Assembly (NCBI GenBank): GCA_963422465.1 | Contig: OY730169.1 | Span: 1,488,001-1,552,000, forward strand | Reading direction: 5' to 3' | Length of the DNA: 64,000 nt | Origin: Lichina pygmaea | Lineage: Eukaryota > Ascomycota > Lichinomycetes > Lichinales > Lichinaceae | Translations under genes and position numbers: made by a program | In this document: positions 21,561 to 32,716 of the stretch, piece by piece | How positions within the stretch are numbered: position 1 is the first letter of the stretch | Layout: the number at the start of each line of letters is the position of its first letter | The notes under the pieces: model-generated | Told to the model about the DNA's origin: nothing | The model's input: only the letters and a program-made list of their open reading frames with translations | Database searches by the model: none

Positions 21561-23266
21561 CGACGTCTCGAGTTCGACGAACTGGTTATGTCGAGCTCTG
21601 CGGTACACAGGTACTATTCGTCAAGTGGAATAGGCTTCTTCAGTCCTGATCGTCATAATCAAGCCAGGTCTTTGTGATCTATGTACGTAAGTACATACGT
21701 ATCACTCCGTGCCTCTAAATAGAGCGGTCCCTTTTTAGCTACCCCCACAACCGCTGACCAGCCCCCTGTACATACGTACCAACCATGTACGGTACCAACT
21801 CTGAGCTCACCCTACGCCCACCCTGCGCTGACCAAGAGCTGAGCCAAGCAAAGTGGGAGAGGCAAAGTGAAGAAAAGATTTGTGATTTGCGGGTACCAAC
21901 ACTCTCTCGTAGTTCTGAGTTATCAGTTTAAGGCGCTCTGTGTTCCGCCCGGACGTACTGTACACACCTTGGGTATATGCTGTCAGTTACGAACGTACAG
22001 TGCTCTGATTTTATGCGGCGCAGAGCCCCTGGGGTTAATGTCTAGGGTAGATTGATCTGGTAGAGTGACCTGGGACATGAGGCAGATCTCTAGGGCAGAT
22101 CATCGAAGTAGACTGGCCTGGGACGTCTCGGACAGGGAACCAATCTCCGGGGACAGAACACCCTCCACAGAACGAACAGCTCTGTTACATGGTACCTTCG
22201 TGCGTGTGTACGATAGACGGTCATCAGTGGTGGCCAGAGGTCCAGTACGGAAAGTGAAAAGATTTTCATGTTGAGCACTCGAGTACGGAGTGTGATGCCG
22301 TGACCACCTGCTACTAGCTGGTAGCTGGCATAATCTGACTCCATGACGACGAAAGCCAGAGCAAGTCGCGCCCTGAGCTCTGCATCTCCCACACCTGGTA
22401 GCCAGATATGTGCTGCTATCTCGCATATCCGACCGCACCGCTGTTTGTCTCCTTGGACGACGCCCTTGTATCTCTCTAGATGTCCTTTATCGCCAGTTCG
22501 TCATATTCGCCTTTCGCTGTCGGAAGCTGTAGTGGGCTGTTCTTGCGCTACGTGTCTAACCGAGTTGGAATGGCTAGCGCAGGTCATCGTGGCACCCTCT
22601 CGCTCCTCATCCATCCACCAAGATGAACAGATAAAGGTGTTCTGATGACGTTGTTCGTCAGCGTTCACCCTTTTTTCAACTCTAGCTCATCAAAGGGAAC
22701 GAGAGAACGAGAGTAGAAACAGACATCATAGATGAATGAAGCATCGATGTTAGAAGATGAGGGGATGAAGGATCAGAGAGAAGATTAATTAGTCGTCCCT
22801 TGACCAGCAGAACCAGAAGAGCAGACACAGAAAACCCGAAAAGGGTTCTGCGTTTTGCCTCTCTGACTTTGCCGGTCATCAGACTAAGGATGACTACAAA
22901 GAGTCTCATCATCTCCTTTTCATTTTCTCCGGTGGTCTTGGCCGTTGAGGTTGTCTAGAGAGGTTGGTGGGAGGGACCTATGTGAAGTGACAATATAGAA
23001 ACCTCACTCTCTGGCAGAGTTGAGAGGGAGAAAGACCAAACAGGGTAAGAGATTTCGGTACTAACGGTAGAAGCCATAAACTGCTTCGGTGGATTGAAAA
23101 CTGTGAGAGACGGCCCCAGCATTCTGCCACCTGGGGACAGCTAGCTTTGGCCAATTGATCAGCTTGGTCTTTGCTCGTTCATCATCCTTGGTTTCTTGAC
23201 TCCAAATGTCGAGGGCATTCTATACCGCGCGCTCGTCCAGTGGGATAAATTGCGGGTGCGGTGCCT
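21561..23266. other. Gene-poor stretch between repeat block and DUF3807-like gene
   Basis: I see no supported gene. There are GTACGTAAGTACATACGTA-type patches at 21683-21702 and 21770-21800. From 22000 to 22700 the DNA looks degenerate and unremarkable. The last ~250 bases should contain the 3' UTR of the minus-strand gene that ends at 23267. Short ORFs at 22343-22645 and 22090-22438 have no family resemblance I can name. Confidence 0.4.
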
Positions 23267-24273
23267 CTAAGGATGACGAACTGCCACCATCCCTTCGTTG
23301 AGTGGTTTGGCATTGCCTCCCCCAATTCTAGGCCACAGAAACTCTCGCTTGTCGTTCTTCTTTTTGGTGGATGCAGCCACGGGAGAGCTATCCACCGGTT
23401 CTCCTTCGTGGTCGGATGAGTATACCAACAGCCTCCGTCTCTTGGGCTGCCATTCTTGATCTTCAACCCCTGCAACACCGTTGCGCTTCTCCTCACTTCC
23501 TTGTGCGGTAGAGGAGGTGAATCTGGAGGGTCGTCCTTCGTCAAAATGGCTCTCGCTAGGAGCGTGGGCTTCATTGTCGTCGTAGGCGATGGGGGAGTGC
23601 ATGTCGTCATAATCGAGAGTTGTCGTCATTGTGGTGACTTCAGCATCCATCTGCACCCTCCTAGCACGTTCTCTGTTGTCCTTCTTGAGTGTCATCTCCC
23701 GTTGTTCTCGCTTTAGGAACTGGAGATACTCTTCGTTGTCGTCATCAACAATTTCGCCGTCCGTAGAAGCGTCAGTGCGATCACCGCGCTGATCGTCTTT
23801 TGCGTTCCGAGACAAGTCATCCGCAACCTTTGCACGAGCAGAGTCAAATCGCTCCTCCTCCTGCTCCTGCTCCTGTTCGTGTTGCTGTTTTCGCCGTCGT
23901 TCACGAAGTAAGCCCTGAATTTCCGAGTGCCGAAAGATGGCTATCTGTTGATCTGTAAGGGTGCGTTTGACTCCGTCGGGATAATACCCGAGACCGTCCT
24001 CGTCGCCACCATCAGAATACACAGCCGGCCTTTCTTCGCCGCCCACGACATGGCTCTCATCGGCTGGCAAGCCCGAGTGTGGGTGAGGTGAAGGATCCGG
24101 AAGGTACGTCGAAGCAAAGGTCGACGAGGGGCCGCCAGAGAAATGGCGGGCGTAGAAGTTGTAGAGATCGTCCTTGGAGCGCGAACCGAGTCAGCGACGA
24201 AGGCTGCAAAACAGGGACTGGAGATTCTCACCTGGGTCACTGTGGGTACGTTGAAGGTTGGCGGAACAGCCAT
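23267..24273 (-). CDS. Conserved fungal protein (DUF3807-like)
   Basis: Two exons (24273-24232 and 24172-23267; intron 24173-24231) make 315 aa. Conserved features are the N-terminal MAVPPTFNVPTVTQ, the YNFYARHFSGG block just after the intron, PADESHVVGGEE, and DEDGLGYYPDGVKRTLTDQQ followed by IAIFRHSEIQGLLRERRRKQ, which I associate with the DUF3807 family of filamentous fungi. The middle is a charged Glu/Gln-rich helix (EQEQEQEEERFDSARAKVAD), and a second charged segment follows. A basic patch KRRRL lies near the C-terminus. No enzymatic motif. Nuclear location is possible from the basic patches but unproven. Confidence 0.75.
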
Positions 24274-24662
24274 CGCAGACGCTGGAACTTTAGCGTAGCG
24301 AGATTTGGCTCTGCTCTTCTTATGACGGTGTGACGTTGATCACTTTGGAGGGAACGGAAGCCCGTTGAATGCTCGATTACGATCGCAAGCCTATGCAGAG
24401 CACAGGTGCCGGGATCATTGAGATCAATCTCTCTGATAGTTACGTCACTCGAATAGTTCCTTGAGCGACTGCGACGGTACCAGTATATAACCCCGTGCTA
24501 GAACATGCCCACGTAGATGCCATCACTAGATACAACAACCCACTACAAAGTACAGTACCGCGATCCTCGACGCCCATATATGCCGCTATCAACCAAACGT
24601 ACGAGTACGTTAGCTAATTGATCCTCTATTCAAGCTGGCAACTCCATCGCGACCACAATTTC
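24274..24662. other. Tandem-gene spacer
   Basis: A 389-bp gap between the ERO1 stop and the start of the DUF3807-like gene, both on the minus strand. It should hold the ERO1 3' UTR and the promoter of the next gene. A TATATAA-like sequence occurs around 24484 on the plus strand; nothing else stands out. Confidence 0.4.
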
Positions 24663-26556
24663 TCAAAGCTCGTCTCTGCTAGGCCATTGTATCTCCCAAC
24701 TACGCGGTCCGACGGGAATGCCTAGCCAGAAATTCCATGCTCGACTTGCTTCCTCGAGGACAATCTGATATCTAGAAGTTTTGATTGCAATCAGTAGAGT
24801 TACGGGATGCAAATCAAGGCAGGGGGGTACTCACGCAACGGTCGGAAACCTGACCCAGCCCTTGAGAACAAAGATATAAGCTGCCCAGACCCGATCCCAT
24901 TCGTCCCAAAAGGTTTCCATCAAAGAAAACTCTTCCTGTCCTGCACCTTCTTCTCCGTCCTGAGAATGCTCGTTTGAATACTTGGCTGCCATTCTCTGAC
25001 CAGGCCTGATAAGGGGGGGATCCTCCAAGTCGTGCGACGGGTTGCTGGTACCGACACGGCCCAAGACCTGCGTCTTTTGTTCCTCGATCATCCGGCGGAA
25101 GTTTACTATGGCGGTGAGCGAGTCTGAGATTCGAGCCAGGGTGTTCATGAGCGCGACAAGTTCTGTCCGCCGTAGCTGCAGGTTCGAGTCGGGGCCTGCA
25201 AACTCGTCGAATTCGAAGAGCACCTTGAGAGCCGTGCCGTACCCGGCCGTCTGAAGCTTGCCCCAAAGACGGCACTTGTCGCATCCCACGCAGTCCATCA
25301 GTCGGCTTACGTTTCTGAACCGCTGGCGGAAATCATCCTTGAGCCCGGCCACGGACGGGTCCTTGAACATTTGGGTCTCGTCGAAGATGGCCGGTCCAGA
25401 CGCAATATGATCGACCAGTCCGAGGACCTTCCCCTTGGTGGCCTGATCTTGGGCCGGGTCACCCGAGCAGAATGTGTAGTGCTTGAGGTTTCCCCGCAGC
25501 TTGGCGACAGCGCGCAGAACAACGGCGTAGTTGAAGTACAGGTTGGACACCCACTCGGGATGCGAGTGCAGTCGCTGCTCGTAGCAGGTGAGATTTGGAC
25601 CCCATCGACCGGTAGTCTGGTTCAGGTAGTCCCAGCAGAGATGTGTGCTGATGCTCGCATGCATGCCCGAGATGATCCTGTAGAAGACTCTTTTCTCCAG
25701 GCACTCGTCATCCAACTCGAATTGGTCCTCGAGAGGTGCCAGCGGCGGACGGATGCCCTTTTTGATGACGCTCTTAAGGTCTCGAGACGCCTGCTCTCCA
25801 AAGGGCGAGAGGGGACTTGCGCTTTGAGAGGATCTCGCCAGAGCCTTGGAGAAGCAGTTCTCGCGATAGATCGCATTCCAGACTTGCCGCGCTCCAGGTC
25901 CTGCGTATCCGGTGAAACGCTCGGGGTTGTCCACAAGGCTGACATAGTCGCCTTTGCCCGTCGCGCTCTCGTCCTCTGGGACGCAGTAATCCCGATCGTC
26001 GCACTCGTCATCGTACTCGACCACGCAGCTCTCCCCGACACCCTCGCCGAGCTCGCCCTGCAACGGCCGTTCCGGCATCTCCCGCTGTTCGCGGCGACCC
26101 GGGTGCCCCGCCTTGCGGCCTTCCAGCTTGCCTAGCTCCTTTGCGCGCCATATCTCTGGAATGTCCTCTTCCGCGTCCAGCGTCTGGACCGCACAGGCGA
26201 TGTTTCCGCACATCGAGCCATCGTCGGACCAGAACGAACACACCCGGTTGAACAGATTCAGACGATAATAGGCGAAGAAGTCGGTCTTCTGGGTGATGGA
26301 CTTGAGCGACGGGCTCAGCTCGGCGTTGATGGCGTCGAGGGCGGCATAGGATACACAAGCATCCGACACGATGGCTTTGGGTTCGATCTGGAGGCCATCA
26401 GCATCACTACCCGCAGTCATCTCATCGTTTGTCTGGACGTACAGCGCAAGCGTCTGGGTCTGGGTTCCTTGATCTCGTTGGGTCACGGCTCGCGGCATGC
26501 GACGAGCCAAACAGGGCAAAGACCGCGAGATAAAAAGTCTGGGAAGCGGTGCGCAT
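24663..26556 (-). CDS. ERO1: ER oxidoreductin ERO1
   Basis: Flavoprotein thiol oxidase that re-oxidises protein disulfide isomerase in the ER lumen. Three exons (26556-26443, 26387-24835, 24771-24663) give 591 aa. The first exon encodes a signal peptide (MRTASQTFYLAVFALFGSSH, then a polar region) that is out of frame with the main ORF and appears only after splicing the 55-bp intron. The shuttle Cys pair is CGNIAC at 98-103; the active-site motif is CVGCDKC at 404-410. Other family blocks are FFAYYRLNLFNRVC, YSLVDN-like DYVSLVDNPERFTGYAGPGA and GMHASISTHLCWDYL. The short last exon adds the conserved ASRAWNFWLGIPVGPR segment and ends in RDEL, a retention-type tetrapeptide (HDEL is commoner in fungi). 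A putative in-frame upstream start at 26636 was rejected because it lacks a signal peptide. Confidence 0.95.
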
Positions 26557-27677
26557 GGTGGCGATGACTGTCGTCTCCCTGCAAATCTATGGGGAGCTGA
26601 AGTGATGGTGCAGGATATACAATGAACATGAATCAAGGCACGAAGGACCGAGAGGACTTGAGAAGGCCGACAAAGGCGAATCTATTTACAGCGGCGACCA
26701 AACGAACGAAACTGAAAGAAGAGCCCACTCATTGAGGGACCGAATAGGACATGATAAATTGACAAAGGGTCAAGCCTTTGACAAGTTTTAAGGAGGGCGA
26801 CTGAGCGACAGGTCAAGCAAGTTCGGAGGAGCCTGATCGGCCACGGAGCCGAAGAACTCGTGATAGCCGGACGTTCATTCAGTATAGTTGGCCTCTGCGA
26901 CGGTAACGTCAATGCGTACCGGTGCCGTACCGTAGGTACCTCCGTACCGGTACTCCGTACAAGGCACGTGCTGAGGGTCACGTGAATTGGGCGTGGTGCG
27001 GCTCGTTGCGGAAAAGCCTTCACGGTGTCTACTCGCAGAGTAAAGACAGGCACTGTACGGAAGTACTTCGTACAGTAGCTAATGCCGTAAGAACAGTTAC
27101 TTTTCTCCAGCGCAGCGTAGCTCCATCTCCACTGTTCCAGTCATCAAGAAATCAGTCTTGCGAGGTGCTCTCGGCTGTGCCGGTCCCCACTTGGCAAGCA
27201 ATGGTATTGTTTGGGCTTCCATTGTTCGCGACGAGAGCGCGGAACATATGCTTCCGAGGGACGGGAGTGCTTAGAAGCACTGCAACAAAGTTCTAGAGAA
27301 GTTCCAAGAGGGAACCGGAACAGAGATATGGTGTGTATGGCGGTTGTGGACAGCAAGGTGATTAGAGGTTGGTATGTTCAAAGCTAAGAAGAGTGTTGTA
27401 CTCGCTCCTGGTGTTCCATTGCAGTAGGAGCTCTACAGAGGTGTACTGTAGCTATCGTCTTCCGCTTCTGTCTGTTGTGCGTCGAAGCGTTCAAAGCGCT
27501 TGATGCTGCCCTGTCCATTCTGCCCTCCACACCCCCGCTTGCCACGACGAGCTCCATCCCCAATTGTGGTTTTTCAGATCGATACGCCTAGTCGCGCGTA
27601 GTCCTTGCGTGAGTCACGTAAACAAAGAAAAGAGTTGGGTACATATGTACTTGGGCGGGCTTCGTGTGCTCGCTCGT
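26557..27677. other. Intergenic, ERO1 promoter and Pal1 3' region
   Basis: About 1.1 kb without a recognisable gene. 26915-26965 is a dense run of CCGTACC/GGTACC/GTACCGGTAC palindromes, likely part of the ERO1 upstream region. A GTACGGAAGTACTTCGTAC patch occurs at 27055-27073. Small ORFs have no resemblance to known families. Confidence 0.4.
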
Positions 27678-28853
27678 CTATGTCGTTCTCCCAAAACTGG
27701 CGAATCTTGTTCTGAGGCTCGGACTACTCTGCTGGGTGTCACGGCCTGTGGTATTCCGGCGGCGAGTATTTCCGTCGGTATCAGCAGCACCAGAGGCATT
27801 GCAGTCCTCTGCGGGCGGTTGTAAGGATGAGGCACCATCCATTTGGCTGGCGCTAGATGGTCGAGTCGTGCGGGTCATCTCATAACCGGTCTCCGCATAC
27901 GGGTCAGATAACAGTCGCCGGTGATTGTGACGCTGAACATTGGCTGGGCGGTGTTGCTTCAGCAAGCGTTCGATCGTGAAAGAAGGCTCGCCTTTGCCTT
28001 TGAGGTCATCTGGGTGGTACTCCTACGTGACACGTCGAAGTTAGCTCATGCTTGGGAATAGATTGGTGTGGAGAGGCCATGCGGGTTAGTTGAAGAGTCA
28101 TACCACCCCCTCCCACCGCTTGTAGTTAGCCCCATCCTCGATCATCAGATTCGCACCTTCTTCGTAGTCCATCCGTCGGCCCGAAACATCCGTCATACCC
28201 GGGGCCAGGTAGGCCACACCGTCCAACGGACGATGCCGCTCCAAGCTGTCTTTGAGCTTGTCTAGAGGCGTGGCTTTCAGCGCCTGTTCGTTGGTCATGC
28301 GAACGGCTTCCAGAGGGCTGATTTGAAGCGAGCGGTTGCGCGCGATCGAGGCGGCGTCATAGGGCCCTTCGTGGTGGTAAGCGCCTCCAATTTGAACACA
28401 GTCTAGCCGGTCGATGGAATCGGGACCAGGCATGTTCTCGCGCCGAAGATGAGGAGCTCGATGGGCACGCTTGCCCTCGCGACGGATCATATCTAGCGGC
28501 TGGTGCGAGCGATCGCCTGGGAACCGCGACGTTAATGATTCCGCTCGCTGGCGTGCGTAGCGGTCGTGGCTCCCCCGTCTGGGTCGAGATTCGCCAGTCG
28601 GTCCCGAACGCATCGCCGGCGTATCCGATGACGACTGGCCGAACTTTCTCTCCCGGAAGCTGGCTGAGGCCGGCGGCGTGCGGTAGTTTCCTACCCGAGA
28701 AGCCTCTTCAGGGAGGGGCTGGGGTGCAGAGGTCCTCCGCCGATGTTGAGGTCTGGCGGGTTGTTCACTTGGCCTGCCTATGGTGGTACGCTGGATATTT
28801 TCATGGAATGGGTCCAGCAGGTATTTGCTGTTCTGCAAGACGGTCGTCAGCCA
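27678..28853 (-). CDS. PAL1: Pal1 family cell-morphogenesis protein (5' end unresolved)
   Basis: The exon from about 28853 to 28104 and the exon 28022-27678 (intron 28023-28103) join in frame. Diagnostic Pal1 blocks are NSKYLLDPFHENIQRTTIGR near the start, PGPDSIDRLD, GAYHHEGPYDAASIARNR, ALKATPLDKLKDSLERHRPL and NYKRWEGV joined across the intron to EYHPDDLKGKGEPSFTIERL. The ~95-residue tail is polar and disordered. In yeasts Pal1 proteins sit at growth sites and early clathrin-coated endocytic patches. The frame is open a little further upstream but contains no ATG; a CTTATATCAG acceptor before 28853 suggests one or more short 5' exons in 28870-29280 that I could not fix. The N-terminus is therefore incomplete here. 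Confidence 0.85.
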
Positions 28854-29283
28854 CTGATATAAGCTGGGTTGGGTGGTTGGATGAAGGTACCCAATCTCTA
28901 TCCTCGGCCATACTCTCTTTGAAGAGAATGGAAAGGAGAGTTCTTCTCCCAGTCAAGAGAAGTAGGAGCGATTCTGTAAGGGAGTCGAGAGCATTGGTTG
29001 CTGTACATGCGTACCTCCGCACGAAGTCCGGAGACGAGTCGTCGTCAGCTTGGGACGAGCATTCGCGGCGCTCAAGGCGTCAGGCTTCCGGCCGAGTGGA
29101 CGCATGGTTGCTAAACTTGGCCTCGAGTATCGTATTACGTAAGTACAGTTTACAACGAGACCCTCCGCAGGTACGAAGATACGTGATGACGTTAGAGCCA
29201 CTGACCATCGATTCGTTATCTACGTACGAGGTTCGACATCGCCGGCGCAAACTCGCTCCTCTGCCGAGGAATGATCGACAAGC
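28854..29283. promoter_or_regulatory. Divergent region PAL1 / USB1, probably with a Pal1 5' exon
   Basis: Head-to-head interval of 430 bp. It must contain the missing 5' coding exon(s) of Pal1 and both promoters. A minus-strand ATG near 29106 followed by a GTACGC donor near 29014 is a candidate first exon, but the phase does not match any acceptor I could find. GTACGTAGATAACG-type motifs lie at 29215-29230 on the USB1 side. Confidence 0.35.
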
Positions 29284-30454
29284 ATGACGCCGCTAGTAGA
29301 TTACCCAGACTCGGAGACCGACGGGGAGGAGATTCCAGTCAAAGAAAAGATCAAGCGGAGACGCGTGTCAGCCAAGGAAAGGAACACGCAGCCCAGCCCA
29401 GTTGCGGTCTCGGATCTACCTCCGCTACCGTCAAGCTTCCACGACCTCTACACCTCCACGACGAGAGCCAGCACATTGGATGATCCCAGCCTCCATGGTG
29501 GTCGCAAGAGAGCGGTGCCTCATGTCGAAGGCAATTGGGCGACGCATGTGTCTCTGGAGTGTAAGTCATCAGTCGGTTCGATTGCAGCGCTGGGACGCCA
29601 CGCCATGTGACCACAGCGTATGAATGGGTTGATGACTGAGAACCCCTCGAGGGTTTCCTACCAGTGCCCAACATGAGCTGTTCGCTTCGATTCTCGCGCG
29701 GTTCGACGACGACGACGACGGCTCGTCCGTGCAGACGAAGCTACATAGCCTCGTGAGGAGCGACCTCGGCGCGCAGCTCCCGCTGCATGTCAGCCTGTCG
29801 CGACCCATTGTGCTGGTCACGGAGCAACGCCAGGCGTTTGCTGAGGCGTTTGAATCCAGTATCTTCAGGTCTGGTACACGCCCGTGAGATGCCCTTGCAA
29901 GCACCAGGTCTCGATCCGAGCTCACATAACATAGCTTCGAAGTGACCCCTACGAAGTTGGACTGGGTGCCGAACAACGAGAACACGAGATGGTTCCTCGT
30001 GCTCCGCTTAAGAAAACCAGCCGGCGACACTCTGAACAGATTACTGCATCTCTCGAATCGATGCGCGCACAGCTTCGGACAGCCTATTCTGTACGCGCAC
30101 GGCAGCGACTACACGAGCGGTGGGACCCCTCGGAGTGATCCCGTGTCCGCGAGGGGCCGCGGTCGGAGAGTCAGGGCCACATCAGGATCAGCGAGAAAGC
30201 CACGTCAAGCGACGGTTTGCGGCGACCGTGACCTGTCCGAATGTTTCCACGTGAGCATCGCCTGGACGCTCGAGAGGCCTTCCGAGGCGATGATGTCCCG
30301 TCTTACATCCGTCAATGGGTCTTTCGAGCTGGCTGAGACTGTCAAGAATCTCGTCGTGCGATTCGCGTCCGTCAAGCTGAAGATTGGAAACGCGGTCACG
30401 GACGTGCCGTTCAAGGTGCACGCCGAGGAGGGAAAGGGGCTGATCGCTGGATAG
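29284..30454 (+). CDS. USB1: USB1/Mpn1 U6 snRNA 3'-5' exoribonuclease
   Basis: Phosphodiesterase of the 2H superfamily that trims and protects U6 snRNA 3' ends in the nucleus. Exons 29284-29560, 29652-29868 and 29935-30454 close in frame at 337 aa. The conserved N-terminal block LPPLPSSFHDLY...GGRKRAVPHVEGNWATHVSLE continues across intron 1 into WFPTSAQHELFASIL; this required an acceptor at 29651 (CTCGAG). Both catalytic H-x-S motifs are present: HVSLS in exon 2 and HVSIA in exon 3, with LDWVPNNENTRWFLVLRL between them. Family length is about 265-350 aa, so the protein looks complete. It is divergent to PAL1. Confidence 0.93.
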
Positions 30455-30786
30455 ATGCCTCGAAGCCTGGACGGAGATCATGACTGTAATCTCGATGTAT
30501 CTGAAAGGCTCATTTCTGTCTGTTAGGTAGTGTTGACAGCCCCATCGAAGAAGAACGTGCAGCATGCCTACCCTGTCTGGAAATTCAAGGTACACGTTTG
30601 TTAGAAAGAACCCACTATTATATTACTTCCCTAATCGTGCTGGGCGACGCTAAGCATCTTTCCTGTGATTGATCTGCGGAGATATGTCAGACGAACAACC
30701 TCCCCCGTCTCTATCGAGCAAGTGACCAGCTACAACCACAGCTCAGCGTGCCCAAATCGAGAACCACGACCCTCGTCCGCTGCGAC
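30455..30786. other. Convergent 3' spacer
   Basis: A 332-bp gap between two converging genes (USB1 and the hydrolase). No gene or repeat seen. Confidence 0.4.
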
Positions 30787-31800
30787 TTAGTTGTGAAGAG
30801 CTTCTCGTAAGAAGCACACGAGGTCGAGGAGCATGTCTTCCGAGTACCAGTGGCCAAGCCCTGCGTACTCCTTGTGCACGACTGACATCTCCAGCGCCCG
30901 AAGACAGTCGGCCGCGTCTCGTCCTAGCCGCGGTAAGACCTTGGAGTCCTGCGCACCGTGGCCTAGAAAGACTGGCGTGCGCGCGGAGGACGTCGCCTGC
31001 CATGTCGACGAGGGGAGGCTACCGTGCGTAGGCAGTTCCAGCTCCTCGAATAGATACCCGGCAGCCCGTGTGGGGCCGTTGGAGTGGCCGTTCTTACGCT
31101 CTTGGCGGATGGACGAGTCGCGGTGACCATCCTTTTCGTCCGGGCGTGAGAAGATGACTTGGTCGTCCTCGGGACCATCGTGGGGACCTCCTTGACTTGC
31201 TATATCTCGAAGGTGGTTCGAGAGGGGCAACCACCCACACATGCCAACGGCAGCAGCCACAGGCTCGCCTTGCCACGTCATCAGTGCGATTAGCGCAGCA
31301 GCACAGCCTTGGCTCAAGCCTCCCAGGACGACGTTGCTCGCACCGACCGAGGCAATCTCTTGCCGCAACAAGTCATGGATGTGCGCAGTCGTCTCACGCA
31401 GGCCCTCGTGTTGTAGGTGCTCCCGGTTCGACGGGTCTTTGAGAGACCAGATGTCGAACCATTGGTGGATCATGCTTCTTTTTAGAACGGCCGCGCGACG
31501 GTTGGCAGCCGTCGGGAAGACGAATCTGGCGTTTGGGAACGCCTCGCGTAAGTTCCCTATGCCTGGAACGTGGAAGAATAGGAGTGAAGAGCCGAACATG
31601 GTCCCAGTGGAACCCCGGCCATGCAAGAGGATGATTGACTGTTTGTGTTCTTGCGCCGGGGGAGTCACCATGGGCTCTGGATAGGCGCAGGGCTGCCGAA
31701 CTGCCGCTTCAGGCTCCTCTGCATCAGACGTGGTCCTTTGACTCCACACGCAGCATCCACACGCGGCTTCCCATGGGAAGATGCGAAGGATGCGGTCCAT
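30787..31800 (-). CDS. Acyl-protein thioesterase / carboxylesterase-like alpha/beta hydrolase
   Basis: A single-exon 337-aa protein starting at an ATG at 31800. Features of the phospholipase/carboxylesterase (APT1-like) family: HGRGSTG oxyanion-loop region at residues 60-66, nucleophile Ser163 in GGLSQGCAAAL, probable catalytic Asp285 in GHGAQD and His317 in GLGHWY, giving a complete triad. It is longer than classical Apt1 (~230 aa) because of an N-terminal extension of ~50 residues and a polar insert at ~200-250 (rich in Asp, Arg, His, Gly). Such enlarged members are common in filamentous fungi and their substrates are not established. Depalmitoylation is possible but not shown by the sequence. 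No signal peptide is apparent. Confidence 0.85.
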   Translation of the reverse strand: MDRILRIFPWEAACGCCVWSQRTTSDAEEPEAAVRQPCAYPEPMVTPPAQEHKQSIILLHGRGSTGTMFGSSLLFFHVPGIGNLREAFPNARFVFPTAANRRAAVLKRSMIHQWFDIWSLKDPSNREHLQHEGLRETTAHIHDLLRQEIASVGASNVVLGGLSQGCAAALIALMTWQGEPVAAAVGMCGWLPLSNHLRDIASQGGPHDGPEDDQVIFSRPDEKDGHRDSSIRQERKNGHSNGPTRAAGYLFEELELPTHGSLPSSTWQATSSARTPVFLGHGAQDSKVLPRLGRDAADCLRALEMSVVHKEYAGLGHWYSEDMLLDLVCFLREALHN

Positions 31801-32716
31801 AGACTCCGTTCGTCGTCCTCAAAAGACGGGTTATGATAGAGCTATCGACACCATCTGATCTGCCAGGGGCTCAGTGGACAATGCTAGATGCCAGTACATC
31901 AAATGGCACACCACAGAAGCATTTGAGAACCAACTGCCAATCCATGCGAGAGCCAGTCAGAGAAGTATGCAAGCGTGAAGAGAAGACTCGCAATGGCAAA
32001 ATCGATCGGTCTGATCCAGGCCCATCAAGCATGACGACCCGACGCTGTGCCGGTTGAGGCAGAGCACCCCCCCCCCGTACAAAACTGCGGCCAAAGTAGC
32101 GCGCGAGAGCCTATTCCGTAGCCCTGTTGGGACCAAGAAACAAGCAAAAACAGCTCCCCCACGGCACTCCCACAGTCTGTGCCGACTTCGGGGGCATGGC
32201 GGGGGTTTCTGTAAACAAGGTTTGACTGGCAGCATGTTGACATCGAGACATGGGAGTATGACATCGAGGATGGCTTGGTCCGGGTCACTTATTAACTGCC
32301 GGAGGAGAAGAAGGTACAAGGAAGTTGCGCCCTAAAAATGCTAGCGGGCATCAACTGTGCATCTCCATGTCCTTCTGGAGTACCGGTAATTATCAATTGA
32401 GAAAAGGCAAGATCAGTATATGACCGCGCCCGTAAAAGACGGTTCCCAGTCTCCATGAAGGTGAGCAAGATGCTTTCAATTCGAAAGAAAGTAGATGTGT
32501 GTGGATTGCAAGCTCCAGCGTATCTTTGATGTGAAGACTGTTCTGCAAAGAGATCCCTTGCTCCATCATTCCTTGTCAAAGTGCTTCCCCGGGCGATGCC
32601 GAACTAAACCTCCATCATGGATCTTGGGTTATGAAACACATCGAGGGCCATCACCAGTGGAGCAGTTCATGCAGTACCAATGGCTCACATGTCCTACGTA
32701 GTCGACCACCAGAGCA
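31801..32716. other. Divergent intergenic region
   Basis: About 0.9 kb between the minus-strand hydrolase and the plus-strand phosphotransferase. A C10 run lies at 32067-32076. No supported exon; the short ORFs lack family similarity. Confidence 0.4.

Noticed and set aside
25371-26135. 254-codon plus-strand ORF opposite ERO1
   Set aside because: Shadow of the ERO1 coding strand; no family resemblance.
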